A DNA stretch of 64,000 nucleotides from Tindallia californiensis (GCF_900107405.1 NZ_FNPV01000009.1:84558-148557); one strand, 5' to 3'; shown: positions 35,721 through 44,908, counted from the stretch's first letter. Numbers and translations: made by a program. The notes: generated by a model not told the origin, from the sequence alone.

Positions 35721-36248
35721 TTAGCGCCCCATGTTTATTAGTCGTTTCATAATATCCGTTGTACTGGATTCACGCACATCCCGTGTTACTTCTTCTTTCA
35801 TTTCTTCTCGATCTTTTACGGTGATAATCCGTTCTACGGTTGGTAAAGCTTCTTCCTTCAGGCTTCCGGAAAAAATCAGTTTGTTTTTTCCTTTTTTCAG
35901 CTCAACCCCATCAACCCATCCCCGTTGTAATGCGCCAATTTCAAACTCCATTGGCTCGTACAAGGGTAGGTAGTTTTCTTCTTCTTCCAGTAAACTAGCG
36001 TTATGATAAACTTCCAGTGTCACAAGACTTCCTTCCGGCGCTTTAAAAGAAATCATTGGATTTCGCCGACTGGTGGTGACATCTCGAAGCGGTTGAACTA
36101 CTTCAATAATATCTTCTTCCAGCTCAGCTTCTTCCTCCAGATTAGGTTGGTTCTCTGGAAGAAGATCGTCTTCCGTAGCAAAAACAGAAGTTGTTTGTAT
36201 ACTTATCAATAACAGTGCCAATAAACCGGTCACTAATAATTTTTTCAT
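35721..36248 (-). CDS. Secreted protein of unknown function inside the wal operon
   Basis: 175 aa with a clear signal peptide (MKKLLVTGLLALLLISIQ, cleavage probably after SVFA at residue 24). An acidic stretch, then a compact beta-rich region (MISFKAPEGSLVTLEVYHN ... GKNKLIFSG) and a charged helix at the end. It may be a small Ig-like extracellular domain. It lies between walK and walH, where Bacillus has nothing, so it could be an extra input to WalK; that is inference only. Confidence 0.65.
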   Translation of the reverse strand: MKKLLVTGLLALLLISIQTTSVFATEDDLLPENQPNLEEEAELEEDIIEVVQPLRDVTTSRRNPMISFKAPEGSLVTLEVYHNASLLEEEENYLPLYEPMEFEIGALQRGWVDGVELKKGKNKLIFSGSLKEEALPTVERIITVKDREEMKEEVTRDVRESSTTDIMKRLINMGR

Positions 36249-36317
36249 AGGAACTCCTCCACATTATTTCTTAAAACCATTATACAAAAAAAATATTACA
36301 GGAGTATTACAGCCCAG

Positions 36318-38177
36318 TTAAGATAGGATGACACCTTTTCCATCTGTTTCTAGGCCTGTTTCTAGGCCTGTTTCCAGGATTGTTTCTACGTCCTTTCCTC
36401 TTAGAGGAAACCGCATAATCACTCGTGTTCCCTTGTCTTCACGGCTGTATAAATGAAGGGTTCCACCATGAGCTTCCATAATCTGCTGGGCAATAGAGAG
36501 TCCCAAACCGGTTCCTCCCTGCTCCCGCGATCGAGCTTTGTCGACCCGGTAAAACCGTTCAAAGACTCTGGGTAAGTCCTGACTGGGAATACCAATGCCG
36601 TTGTCCTGAATGGTCAATGCAGCGGATTCATTTTCTTTTTGTAAATATACCCGGATTTCGCCTTCTTCCGGCGTGTATTTAATCGCATTACTAAGGATAT
36701 TCAAAATTACCTGTTCAATAGCGTCTTCATCTCCATTGGTCAGGATCATTTCTTCCGGTGGCTGATACACCAACTGTTGATTCTTGGATTTTATGGTATG
36801 CTCCATGGTGGTCAGAGTTTTTTGGGTCAACTCAGACAAATGAATTGGTTGCTGTTCCCACTTAGTTTGTTGAAAGTCCATATTAGACAATTGTAATAAA
36901 TCCCTTACTAGCCGGGCCATACGGTCGGCTTCGCTGTCAATAACGCTTAAAAACTGTTGTTGCATTTCCGGATCATCCACACCGCCCTCCAGCATGGTTT
37001 CTGTATAGCTTTTAATGGTAGTAAGAGGTGTTTTCAGTTCGTGAGAAACATTGGCAACAAACTCTTTACGGATCGTTTCCAGTTTTTCATGTTCTGTTAT
37101 ATCCTGCAATAAGAAGATCAATCCTTCCATTTCTTCTTCTTCATTACGATAAGGGGCATAGCTGGCTCTTATTTTTCTCCCGTCTCTCATGGCCAAAATT
37201 TCGCTTCCACTCCATCCGCTGGGATCTCCCTGAAAATCTTTGAGACAGAGCGCTGGGCTGGACGCATGAAAAATTTCGTCAAACACCATCTGCTGGCTTT
37301 GTTTCCGATCCAGCGACAGCATAGAAAGAGCTCTGGGGTTAATATGCACCAAATTCCCTTCCATAGAGGTGGCTACTACCCCATCCGCCATATAGGTCAG
37401 AATGGCATCTAATTTTTGTTTTTCGTTAGAAATTTCCTGCAGAGATGTTTTAAGTCTTGCCGTAAGGTAATTAAACATGCTGGCCAACTGACCGATTTCA
37501 TCGTTGGATTTTACTTCCACCACCTGATTAAAATCACCACTGGCCATTTTGGATGCTTTGGAAGTAACATCCCGAATCGGTCCGGTAATACTGGCGGCAA
37601 TAAAATAGCCTAAAACAATGGTTACCATCAACGCCACTACGGTAGACTGAACCAGAATAATACGTGACTGATAAAGGGTTTGATAAATATCGCCTAAATC
37701 CCGCCGGACATAGATCACACCTGAAATACGACTGGCTTCATCATAAAGAGGAAAGGCCATATTCTTAGAACGAACGCTTTGTTGCCCGCTACTCACCATA
37801 TCTTTTTCCATTTCTTCTCCGTTAAAGGCTCCCAGGATCAGCTCTGGTTCCAGAATATGAGTAGCGTTTTTATTTCGATGTGCCGGATTTGTACTGGCTA
37901 CAATCTTAAAATTGCTGTCTTTTTCCACAATGTAGATTTCCATCCCTACCCGTTCATACAAACCAATGGTTTCCTGGGCTTCATCCTGCTGTTCTTCCCA
38001 GTCCATGTTTTGAAGGGTAGCTGCGACACTATTGGAAACCTGCATGATATTGTTTCGTTCCACGCCCAGATGATAGCTTTCAAATTGTTGTATAATAAAA
38101 ACACCCACAATTACCATGGCGATAAAAATGAGTAAAAAGTAGATGGTTATCATCTTGATGCGAATGCTTTTGAACAT
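36318..38177 (-). CDS. walK: Sensor histidine kinase WalK
   Basis: 619 aa. TM1 (about 5-30), extracytoplasmic Cache-like domain, TM2 (about 170-195), HAMP, PAS (ILTYMADGVVATSMEGNLVHI), HisKA with phosphorylated His in VSHELKTPLTTIKSY, and an ATPase with NAIKYTPEEG, DNGIGIP and GGTGLGLSI. It controls cell-wall turnover genes with WalR. The ATG at 38175-38177 follows AGGAGG, one base after the walR stop; an upstream frame to 38204 lies inside walR. The C-terminal tail contains a repeated ETGLETGLET. Confidence 0.94.
   Translation of the reverse strand: MFKSIRIKMITIYFLLIFIAMVIVGVFIIQQFESYHLGVERNNIMQVSNSVAATLQNMDWEEQQDEAQETIGLYERVGMEIYIVEKDSNFKIVASTNPAHRNKNATHILEPELILGAFNGEEMEKDMVSSGQQSVRSKNMAFPLYDEASRISGVIYVRRDLGDIYQTLYQSRIILVQSTVVALMVTIVLGYFIAASITGPIRDVTSKASKMASGDFNQVVEVKSNDEIGQLASMFNYLTARLKTSLQEISNEKQKLDAILTYMADGVVATSMEGNLVHINPRALSMLSLDRKQSQQMVFDEIFHASSPALCLKDFQGDPSGWSGSEILAMRDGRKIRASYAPYRNEEEEMEGLIFLLQDITEHEKLETIRKEFVANVSHELKTPLTTIKSYTETMLEGGVDDPEMQQQFLSVIDSEADRMARLVRDLLQLSNMDFQQTKWEQQPIHLSELTQKTLTTMEHTIKSKNQQLVYQPPEEMILTNGDEDAIEQVILNILSNAIKYTPEEGEIRVYLQKENESAALTIQDNGIGIPSQDLPRVFERFYRVDKARSREQGGTGLGLSIAQQIMEAHGGTLHLYSREDKGTRVIMRFPLRGKDVETILETGLETGLETDGKGVILS
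36341..36378 (-). repeat. 12-bp tandem repeat in the walK tail
   Basis: Three adjoining copies of a CTGTTTCTAGGC-like unit, the last with a base change. They encode the repeated ETGL of the WalK C-terminus, after the end of the ATPase domain. Copy number may vary between strains. Confidence 0.6.
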
Positions 38178-38178
38178 A

Positions 38179-38868
38179 CTAAGGCCTCCTGAAATAGTAT
38201 CCAACGCCTCGTTTGGTCATAATAAACTGTGGACTTCCAGCGTCGTCTTCCACTTTCTCCCGAAGACGTCGAACGGTTACATCTACGGTTCGAATATCTC
38301 CGTAATATTCATATCCCCACACTTCTTTCAAGAGTTGTTCTCTGGTAAATACCTGATCTGGCTGTACGGCCAGAAAGCGCAGCAGTTCAAACTCACGAAT
38401 GGTTAGTTCCAGAACCGTGCTGTCTTTTTTCACTTCATACTTGGATAAATCGATGCTTAGATGGCCGGCTTCAATCCGATTGCTACCACTACCACTTTCT
38501 GTCCCGACACTTCGCCGTAAATTGGCTTTTACTCTGGCAAGCAGTTCGCGCATCCCAAAGGGTTTTGTAATATAATCATCGGCTCCCATTTCCAGACCCA
38601 GCACTTTGTCCACTTCTTCTTCCTTAGCCGTCAGCATAATAATGGGCATGGTGTGATGTTCCCGCAATTTCCGACATACCTGAAAACCATCGAGTTTAGG
38701 CAACATCAGATCCAGTAAGATAAGATCCGGTTTTGCCTGTGCCACTTTTTCCAGAGCTTCCTCGCCATCGTAGGCAACTTCTGTATGGTATCCGTCTTTC
38801 TCCAGATTAAACTTAACAATATCGGATATTTTCTTTTCATCTTCCACTATTAATACGGTGGTTTTCAT
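38179..38868 (-). CDS. walR: Response regulator WalR
   Basis: OmpR-family regulator of 229 aa. Receiver: VLIVEDEKKIS, phosphorylated Asp in LILLDLMLPKLDG, MLTAKEE and the Lys in YITKPFGM. The winged helix includes VWGYEYYGDIRTVDVTVRRLREK. Essential in many Firmicutes. The ATG at 38866-38868 follows AAGGAAG; a TTG six codons upstream is possible but unnecessary. Heads the walR-walK-secreted protein-walH-walI operon. Confidence 0.95.
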   Translation of the reverse strand: MKTTVLIVEDEKKISDIVKFNLEKDGYHTEVAYDGEEALEKVAQAKPDLILLDLMLPKLDGFQVCRKLREHHTMPIIMLTAKEEEVDKVLGLEMGADDYITKPFGMRELLARVKANLRRSVGTESGSGSNRIEAGHLSIDLSKYEVKKDSTVLELTIREFELLRFLAVQPDQVFTREQLLKEVWGYEYYGDIRTVDVTVRRLREKVEDDAGSPQFIMTKRGVGYYFRRP

Positions 38869-38892
38869 CTTTTCTCTTCCTTTCAATAAAAG

Positions 38893-38960
38893 AATCTACT
38901 TGATAAACAAATCTGCTTAGTAACAGAATCTACTTAGTAACAGCCTTTACTTCCTAACAA
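38893..38960. repeat. Four 17-bp tandem repeats in the walR leader
   Basis: Units at 38893-38909, 38910-38926, 38927-38943 and 38944-38960. Units 2 and 3 differ at one base; units 1 and 4 are more diverged. On the minus strand each begins with TGTTA or TGTTT, giving TGTTAC every 17 bases. They lie between the probable promoter and the walR start. Confidence 0.65.
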
Positions 38961-38988
38961 GGTTTATCTGATGGACGATCTTTTTCTT

Positions 38989-38997
38989 ATCATACCA
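38989..38997 (-). promoter_or_regulatory. Probable extended -10 promoter of walR
   Basis: TGGTATGAT on the minus strand (TATGAT at 38989-38994 with an upstream TG). The -35 region is poor. Confidence 0.35.
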
Positions 38998-39026
38998 GAA
39001 AGCACTGCGTATGGAAAGCAGCCATG

Positions 39027-39067
39027 AAAAAAGAGAGTTTCGGAAAACCATCCGAAACTCTCTTTTT
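39027..39067 (-). terminator. Terminator after the M23 peptidase gene
   Basis: AAAGAGAGTTTCGGA and TCCGAAACTCTCTTTTT form a 15-bp stem with T-tracts on both sides. It lies between the peptidase stop and the walR promoter. Confidence 0.85.
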
Positions 39068-39072
39068 ATCTT

Positions 39073-40641
39073 TTAATACCGAACATATCCCATAGGGTTA
39101 ACGGGGGTTCCATTTTTGCGAACTTCAAAATGAAGATGTGGACCTGTGCTTCTACCCGTATTACCTACCGTGCCAATCAACTGATCTTTATGCACCCGCT
39201 CGCCACTGGAAACAGAGATACGGTCCATATGAGCGTAATAAGTTTGATACCCATTTTCATGGTCAATAATAACCAATCGCCCATAGGCGCCTCTAGATCC
39301 GGCATGAGACACTCTTCCCGCATCTGCCGCTTTAATCGGTGTTCCGGTAGAGTTCGCAATATCGATCCCTGTATGCCTTCTTCCTCCACGCATACCGAAG
39401 GGTGATGTCAATCGACCGGTGGTCGGGTTAATAAAGGTACCTGTCGCCATAGTAGCCGGTCTTTCTTTTGTTCCGACCGCTACCACCCTTGTAACCGGTT
39501 CTGCATGAATCTTTTCTTCTATGATTTCCCGATCGGCAACCTTGCCATTTTTTTCGGTGATATAAGCTTGAATATCCCGTTTACCTTCTTGCCCCTGTAC
39601 CGTAATACGGCGGTCACCTTCATACATCGAATCGGTTTCTACATCTTCCGTTTCAAATGGAATTTCTTCTGTTTGTTCCACATAATAACGACTGGTCACT
39701 GTCAGATATGGTTTGGGAACAATAAGGTTGATTTCCTGACCAATACTCAGTAATTCCACGTTAATCTCCGGATTTGCTTCGGCAATTTCATCAACGGTCA
39801 TTTCGTTACGCTGAGCGATCACCCAACTGCTGTCGCCCGGTTCTACCGTGTAGACTTTTTCTTCATCCGTTCCGGTGCGTATAAACTGTAATGCATCTTC
39901 CAACCGGCGGATTTCCGATAGTTGAGCCGGTTTTTCCACAACCTCAACGGCCTCTAAAAAATCCACTTCCAAATATTCAATATCATCCTTCAGATAAGGT
40001 TCCTGGATTTTTGCCAGTAGTTTGTTGGCGTCCTCTTTGGTACGCAACGTAACCAAGGCTTCTCCCTCCACTTGGATTTCAATCGCCTGTACCTGTTGTC
40101 CTAACTGGGATTTAATCCCACTGACCAAAGCCTCTTGGGAGCTTAACTCCCGATCTCTTGCTTTTACTTCCACCCATTCCTGATCTTCCGGTATGTAGGC
40201 TTTCATATCATACAACCGACGCATTTCCTGTTGTAATGCATCAATGGCTTCTTTCAGCTCTTCCTCTTGTCGGACAGTTCCGATCAAATCGCCTTCCATA
40301 TATATCTCATAAGCTCTCAGTGATTCCTGATACTGATGATAAGCTACTACAGAAGTTATCATCACCACGGTTGCCGCACCCATTGCCATTATTTTTTGTT
40401 TTTGTTCCTTATTTCGAGACTGCCAATAGATAAGTGTCTTTTCTTTTAGTGCCATGGTTTTCTGTTGAAGCTTTGCCGCCCATGGCTTTATTTCCTGTTT
40501 TATTTCTCCCACATTTCTTTTCACATTGACAGCTGTTTCTTTTGTCTGTAATGCTGTTTTCTGACCATATTTATATAAAAAAGTTTTTGCTTTTTGGTAT
40601 AACTGAGCCGTATCAATCTTACCTGGCTGCTGATCTTTCAT
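39073..40641 (-). CDS. M23-family peptidoglycan endopeptidase with LysM and G5 domains
   Basis: 522 aa. A basic, helical cytoplasmic start (1-80), one membrane anchor (about 86-100), a long external coiled region, a LysM domain (VYTVEPGDSSWVIAQRNEMT ... LLSIGQEINLIVP), a G5-type domain (EEIPFETEDVETDS ... KIHAEPVTRVVAVG) and a C-terminal M23 domain. The zinc motifs are RHTGIDIA (His, Asp) and GPHLHFEV. Expected to cut cell-wall cross-bridges and to work in growth or sporulation. It lies upstream of walR, whose regulon in other species is rich in such enzymes. Confidence 0.9.
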   Translation of the reverse strand: MKDQQPGKIDTAQLYQKAKTFLYKYGQKTALQTKETAVNVKRNVGEIKQEIKPWAAKLQQKTMALKEKTLIYWQSRNKEQKQKIMAMGAATVVMITSVVAYHQYQESLRAYEIYMEGDLIGTVRQEEELKEAIDALQQEMRRLYDMKAYIPEDQEWVEVKARDRELSSQEALVSGIKSQLGQQVQAIEIQVEGEALVTLRTKEDANKLLAKIQEPYLKDDIEYLEVDFLEAVEVVEKPAQLSEIRRLEDALQFIRTGTDEEKVYTVEPGDSSWVIAQRNEMTVDEIAEANPEINVELLSIGQEINLIVPKPYLTVTSRYYVEQTEEIPFETEDVETDSMYEGDRRITVQGQEGKRDIQAYITEKNGKVADREIIEEKIHAEPVTRVVAVGTKERPATMATGTFINPTTGRLTSPFGMRGGRRHTGIDIANSTGTPIKAADAGRVSHAGSRGAYGRLVIIDHENGYQTYYAHMDRISVSSGERVHKDQLIGTVGNTGRSTGPHLHFEVRKNGTPVNPMGYVRY

Positions 40642-40885
40642 TGTTTTATCCCCTCCCAGTGAATCTGGATGCTACCAAATGCTGATCATCTATGGCACTC
40701 TTTCAGCCAATGGAGGTCCTATCTTTTTGTCAACTTACCGTTTCACATTATATCCCACTAAAGACCTATAAATCAATACGGAACGCATGTTCGCACCGTT
40801 TTAACGTTGAAATTTCAACCTTTCTATTTCTGCCCCCCTTTTCAAAAAATCTTGTTCTCTCACCCATTTTTCTCTTTTTCCACTA

Positions 40886-40894
40886 TGTTATAAT
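40886..40894 (+). promoter_or_regulatory. Probable extended -10 promoter of dnaD
   Basis: TGTTATAAT, with TATAAT at 40889-40894. About 85 bases of leader follow before the ATG. Confidence 0.45.
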
Positions 40895-40900
40895 AGAACT

Positions 40901-40941
40901 ATAGGAAAAAACCTATTTTTTTCTGTGATCCGATAGGTTTT
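40901..40941 (+). promoter_or_regulatory. Possible attenuator in the dnaD leader
   Basis: ATAGG-A6-CCTAT followed by T7 (40901-40922) can form a small terminator-like hairpin. AAAACCTAT (40908-40916) is exactly complementary to ATAGGTTTT (40933-40941), so the two pairings exclude each other. The first stem is short and AT-rich, so function is uncertain. Confidence 0.3.
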
Positions 40942-40978
40942 CAAAGGAAAGAGAAGAAACAAAGGACGGTGAAAGCAA

Positions 40979-42112
40979 ATGGCTTTTTATATAGAAAATC
41001 TACCTGTTGATTTAGGGGACACCTCTGTTGAAAACATTTATCTGGACCTTTATATGCCAACAGCTCCCGGTGATTATGTAAAAGTATACCTGCTAGGATA
41101 CCGGTATGCCCAATTAGGCGAAGAAGCTAAAAAGTTTTCTCATCAAAATCTGGCCAATAATTTGAATATGAGTGTGAAAGAAGTCTTAGCCGCCTGGGAC
41201 TATTGGGAAGAAAGGAATGTCATTCAAAAGAAATGGCATCCAGGCTCCGGCGTTTCAGCGGATCGAGAATCCGGACCTGCTTCTTCTTCCTTTGATGTTG
41301 TTTTTACTTCTTTAAAACAACTTCATCTGGAAGAACTCCATTATGCAGAAAAAAAACCTTCCGGATCTTCAGCAGTTCCCTACGATCCACCAGAAGAACC
41401 GGAACCTGTTTATGCTGCATCTCCCACCGATGTCATCGCCGCAACCCGTGACCCGGCTTTAAGAGATCTGTTTTCAGAGCTGAATAAAATTATGCAGCGT
41501 CCTTTGGTACCAAATGAACATATGGAAGTTATTCAATGGATTCAGCATTATAATATCGAGCCAGAAGTTGTCCGCCAAGCTTTTCTCTATGCGGTTGAAC
41601 AGCGTGAAGTCCGTAGTGTCCGGTATGTGGGTGGTATTATTCGGAACTGGCAGGATCAGGGACTGAGAGATCCCAAAGCCTTAGCCCAGCATTTGGATCG
41701 TCAGGGAGACCGGTACCGAATGTATGATCAGGTATTTCGTGAGCTAGGTTTCTTTAACCGGATGCCTACTCAGGCAGAAGCCAAACTAATGGATCAGTGG
41801 CTGGATCAATACCATTTCAATATGGAAATGATCTTAAAAGCTTGTAGCTATACCATCCAGACATCCCGCCCCAGCATTAAATACATTCATGGCATTTTAA
41901 GTCGATGGTATCAGGAGGGTATTAAGGATATCAAGTCTTTGGAAGCTCATGAAGCCCTTAAAGCTACTTCCCGTAAAACGGCTCCAAAAGAACCTAAAAA
42001 GACCCAGTTTCATTTGTCAGACAGCCGGGGAAAGGACTATTCCAATGAAGATCTGGAAGAAATTCTTCTGGGACGGAAACGATATCAAAAAACCAGGGAG
42101 GATTCTGAATGA
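40979..42112 (+). CDS. dnaD: DnaD-domain primosomal protein
   Basis: 377 aa. An N-terminal winged-helix part (about 40-85) is followed by two DnaD/DnaB2 C-terminal-type modules (about 185-235 with SVRYVGGIIRNWQDQG; about 255-310 with SIKYIHGILSRWYQEGI). In Firmicutes, DnaD and DnaB-type proteins recruit the helicase loader during replication initiation; two copies of the module in one protein is a common clostridial form. It overlaps dnaI by four bases. Confidence 0.88.
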   Translation: MAFYIENLPVDLGDTSVENIYLDLYMPTAPGDYVKVYLLGYRYAQLGEEAKKFSHQNLANNLNMSVKEVLAAWDYWEERNVIQKKWHPGSGVSADRESGPASSSFDVVFTSLKQLHLEELHYAEKKPSGSSAVPYDPPEEPEPVYAASPTDVIAATRDPALRDLFSELNKIMQRPLVPNEHMEVIQWIQHYNIEPEVVRQAFLYAVEQREVRSVRYVGGIIRNWQDQGLRDPKALAQHLDRQGDRYRMYDQVFRELGFFNRMPTQAEAKLMDQWLDQYHFNMEMILKACSYTIQTSRPSIKYIHGILSRWYQEGIKDIKSLEAHEALKATSRKTAPKEPKKTQFHLSDSRGKDYSNEDLEEILLGRKRYQKTREDSE

Positions 42113-43095
42113 AGCGCTCTACCATGATCCGAGACATTAAGATGAATTATGAAAAAAAACGACTTCGGGCTCATCGAAAACAAGAAGAAAAACGAAACGC
42201 TATTTATGATTCTGTACCGGAGCTGGAAGAAATCAATGGACAGATTACCCGACTGGGCCTTTCTGTCAGTCGTGCTTTATTGGCTGGCAAGTCTCAACAA
42301 CAGGTTTTATCACGCTTGCAATCAGAGATGAACCAATTAAAGGAAAGAAAGCAAACCTTGCTCCAAGAGCTTGGGTTAAGCGAGCAGGATTTACAACCGG
42401 AATATGACTGCTCTGACTGTCAGGACCGAGGCATTTTGGAAAGCGGAAAACATTGCCATTGCTATCAACAAGAACTGATTAACCGTGCCTATGCCATGTC
42501 CAACTTGTCCGGTATTTTGGAAAAAGAAAACTTTCGAAATTTCCGGTTGGATCTGTTTTCTGATAAAGCTTTTCCGGAGGAAAAAAGTTCTCCCCGAGAA
42601 AATATGATGCATATTTTGCAACGTTGCGAAGGCTTTGTTTTTAACTTTGATGCAACGACGAACCTTGATAAACCCAATTTATTGTTTTATGGAGCTACAG
42701 GCCTGGGAAAAACCTTTATGGCTAACTGTATTGCCAAAGGCTTACTAGATCGGGGAAAAATCGTGATTTATCAAACTGCCTATCAGCTCATTTCCCTCCT
42801 GGAAAAGCATCAGTTCCAGGAAAAACAAGATCCTCAGACCATACGGTTACTTTCCACCTGTGACCTTTTGATATTAGATGACTTGGGTACGGAGTTAACC
42901 AATAGTTTTACCAATAGCCAGCTTTTCCAACTGGTTAACACCCGTCATCTGGAAGGTACCCGTACCTTGATCTCTACTAATTTAACCCCGAAGGAATTAA
43001 TGCTTCGATATGACGATCGGATCTGTTCCCGTTTATTTGCCTACTATGATTTTATTAAATTCTTTGGCAACGATTTGCGTTGGCAACCGAAATAA
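42109..43095 (+). CDS. dnaI: Helicase loader, DnaI/DnaC-type AAA+ ATPase
   Basis: 328 aa. N-terminal helical arm, a cysteine cluster (CSDCQDRG ... CHCY) that should bind zinc, then Walker A GATGLGKT and Walker B LLILDDLG. The end has SRLFAYYDFIKFFG, the sensor/arginine region. It loads the DnaB helicase, encoded here at 44909. Couples to dnaD by the ATGA overlap. Confidence 0.92.
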   Translation: MKRSTMIRDIKMNYEKKRLRAHRKQEEKRNAIYDSVPELEEINGQITRLGLSVSRALLAGKSQQQVLSRLQSEMNQLKERKQTLLQELGLSEQDLQPEYDCSDCQDRGILESGKHCHCYQQELINRAYAMSNLSGILEKENFRNFRLDLFSDKAFPEEKSSPRENMMHILQRCEGFVFNFDATTNLDKPNLLFYGATGLGKTFMANCIAKGLLDRGKIVIYQTAYQLISLLEKHQFQEKQDPQTIRLLSTCDLLILDDLGTELTNSFTNSQLFQLVNTRHLEGTRTLISTNLTPKELMLRYDDRICSRLFAYYDFIKFFGNDLRWQPK

Positions 43096-43118
43096 AAAAA
43101 GGCCCATGGGCCTTTTTT
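43093..43118 (+). terminator. Terminator shared by dnaI and purA
   Basis: AAAAAAAGGCCCATGGGCCTTTTTT, a perfect palindrome that starts at the dnaI stop codon and works on both strands; purA converges from the right. Confidence 0.85.
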
Positions 43119-43165
43119 AGGTTGGTCTCTTATGAAAGGTTTTATGTTTCATCCTTTGATTTTTC

Positions 43166-44449
43166 TTATATCATTACTTCTCTTACAATGGTCTGGTCAC
43201 GATCCGGACCGACAGAAATCATTTTTACCGGAACACCGGTTATTTCTTCCACTGCCTCTACATAGGCTTTTGCCTCCTGAGGCAGATCCTCGTACTCTTG
43301 GATCCCTGTAATATCTGTTTTCCACCCTTTTAACTTACGGTAGACAGGACGACACTGTGCCAATTTTTCAAGATTGGCAGGAAAATCTTGGGTTTCTTCG
43401 CCTTCTATTTCATAGGCTGTACAAATTTGAATTTCATCAAACTGATCTAAAACATCCATCAGCATCAAAGTAATACCTGTCAAACCATTCACCCGAACAG
43501 CGTATTTCATGATGACACCGTCCAGCCAGCCACACCTTCTCGGTCTGCCGGTGGTGCTTCCAAACTCATGGCCTTTTTCACGAATGGCTTCGCCAATGTC
43601 GTTATCCTGTTCTGTCGGGAAGGGTCCCTTTCCCACTCGGGTACTATAGGCTTTGACAACGCCAAGAATTTCATCCAGGGCATTAGGGCCGATACCTGAG
43701 CCGATGCAGAAACCAGCAGAGGTAGGATGAGAAGAAGTAACGTAGGGGTAGGTGCCTAAATCCACATCCAGCAATGTTCCCTGTGCCCCTTCAAACAAGA
43801 CTTTTTTATTGTTTTTCAGTGCATCATAAAGCAATACCGTGGTATCCGTTATGTATTCTTTTAAGTGAGCACTATACTGACAATAGGTTTCAAATACTTT
43901 ATGAGGATCAAAACCTTCTGAATGATAGATCTTTTTCAGTAGTTCATTCTTTTTTTCTACCTGTTGATAAATCAAGGTTTCTAATCTTTCGATATTCAAT
44001 AAATCGCCAACCCGGATACCGGATCGCTGTATTTTATCCATGTAGCAAGGACCTATTCCTCGTCTTGTGGTTCCAATTTCCTGATCTTTACGAGCTTCTT
44101 CTTCCAGTTCATCGATTTTTTTATGATAAGGAAAGATCATATGAGCTCGTTCATCAATGCGAATGGTGCTAATGTCCACATTCTGATTTTTAAGGGTTTC
44201 TACTTCCTGTAAAAATCCTTCCGGATCAAAGGCTACCCCGTTGCCAATAATGTTAAGAGTTCCTTCATAAAGCACTCCTGAAGGCATCAGGTGAAAGGTG
44301 TATTTCTTATCACCTACGACAACGGTATGTCCCGCATTGTTCCCTCCCTGAGCTCTTACAACCACATCGGCATGACCTGCCAGATAGTCAATCAGCTTCC
44401 CTTTTCCCTCATCGCCCCATTGAGCGCCAATAATCGCTGTAGATGACAT
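43166..44449 (-). CDS. purA: Adenylosuccinate synthetase
   Basis: 427 aa. GTP-binding GAQWGDEGKGKLID loop, NNAGHTVVVG, GIGPCYMDK, DVDLGTYPYVTSSHPTSAG and STTGRPRRCGWLD are all standard. Makes adenylosuccinate from IMP and aspartate. No purine riboswitch is seen upstream. Confidence 0.96.
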   Translation of the reverse strand: MSSTAIIGAQWGDEGKGKLIDYLAGHADVVVRAQGGNNAGHTVVVGDKKYTFHLMPSGVLYEGTLNIIGNGVAFDPEGFLQEVETLKNQNVDISTIRIDERAHMIFPYHKKIDELEEEARKDQEIGTTRRGIGPCYMDKIQRSGIRVGDLLNIERLETLIYQQVEKKNELLKKIYHSEGFDPHKVFETYCQYSAHLKEYITDTTVLLYDALKNNKKVLFEGAQGTLLDVDLGTYPYVTSSHPTSAGFCIGSGIGPNALDEILGVVKAYSTRVGKGPFPTEQDNDIGEAIREKGHEFGSTTGRPRRCGWLDGVIMKYAVRVNGLTGITLMLMDVLDQFDEIQICTAYEIEGEETQDFPANLEKLAQCRPVYRKLKGWKTDITGIQEYEDLPQEAKAYVEAVEEITGVPVKMISVGPDRDQTIVREVMI

Positions 44450-44562
44450 CTTCTTTACTCACTCCTTATTCCTTCTTACCTCTTTTATGGTGTTAAGGCT
44501 AGGTTTATCGTACCACATGCCTGAAAAAGCGTCAATGGAAGCGTCTTCATTATCGCCATTAG

Positions 44563-44587
44563 CAAAGCCCGCCTTACGACGGGCTTG
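44563..44587 (-). terminator. Hairpin after the DUF1858 gene
   Basis: On the minus strand AAGCCCG-tcgtaagg-CGGGCTTTG, 11 bases past the stop. The T-tract is short. Confidence 0.55.
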
Positions 44588-44598
44588 ACCAACACTAT

Positions 44599-44808
44599 CT
44601 ACGCTTCAGCTTTTTCCAAATATTCGTTCAGTTCAGATACTAGCTTGGATACATCAATGCCATGAACCTGACCGGCATCAGCAATGCTTTCCATGGTAGC
44701 ACCAGGGCATCCCAGGCAGGCAAGGCCATGTTTCATAAAGATAGGCGCCACTCCCGGATCCATGTTTAAGACATCCATAATTGTCATGCTTTCATTTACT
44801 TTTGACAT
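44599..44808 (-). CDS. DUF1858 small redox-disulfide-type protein
   Basis: 69 aa from the ATG at 44806-44808 (GGAGGGATAG). The motif GLACLGCPGATMESI with CxxC matches the hybrid-cluster-protein-associated disulfide domain (DUF1858). The role is unknown; such proteins may handle redox or metal cofactors. A longer frame to 44850 is not supported by a ribosome site. Confidence 0.8.
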   Translation of the reverse strand: MSKVNESMTIMDVLNMDPGVAPIFMKHGLACLGCPGATMESIADAGQVHGIDVSKLVSELNEYLEKAEA

Positions 44809-44908
44809 TCTATCCCTCCTTAGACGAAAAGTCGCCCTAAATCCATACAAAATCTATCAGAATTATTGTACCATGGAACGCTTTTACTGACAACCAGCAT
44901 CTGATTTC

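Larger units (their letters stand above)
40642..40978. other. Divergent intergenic region
   Basis: Holds the promoter and leader of dnaD (see 40886-40941). A plus-strand frame at 40692-40904 is not supported. No other element seen. Confidence 0.4.

Noticed and set aside
40692..40904. Plus-strand open frame upstream of dnaD
   Set aside because: No ribosome site, low complexity, and it runs over the dnaD promoter.
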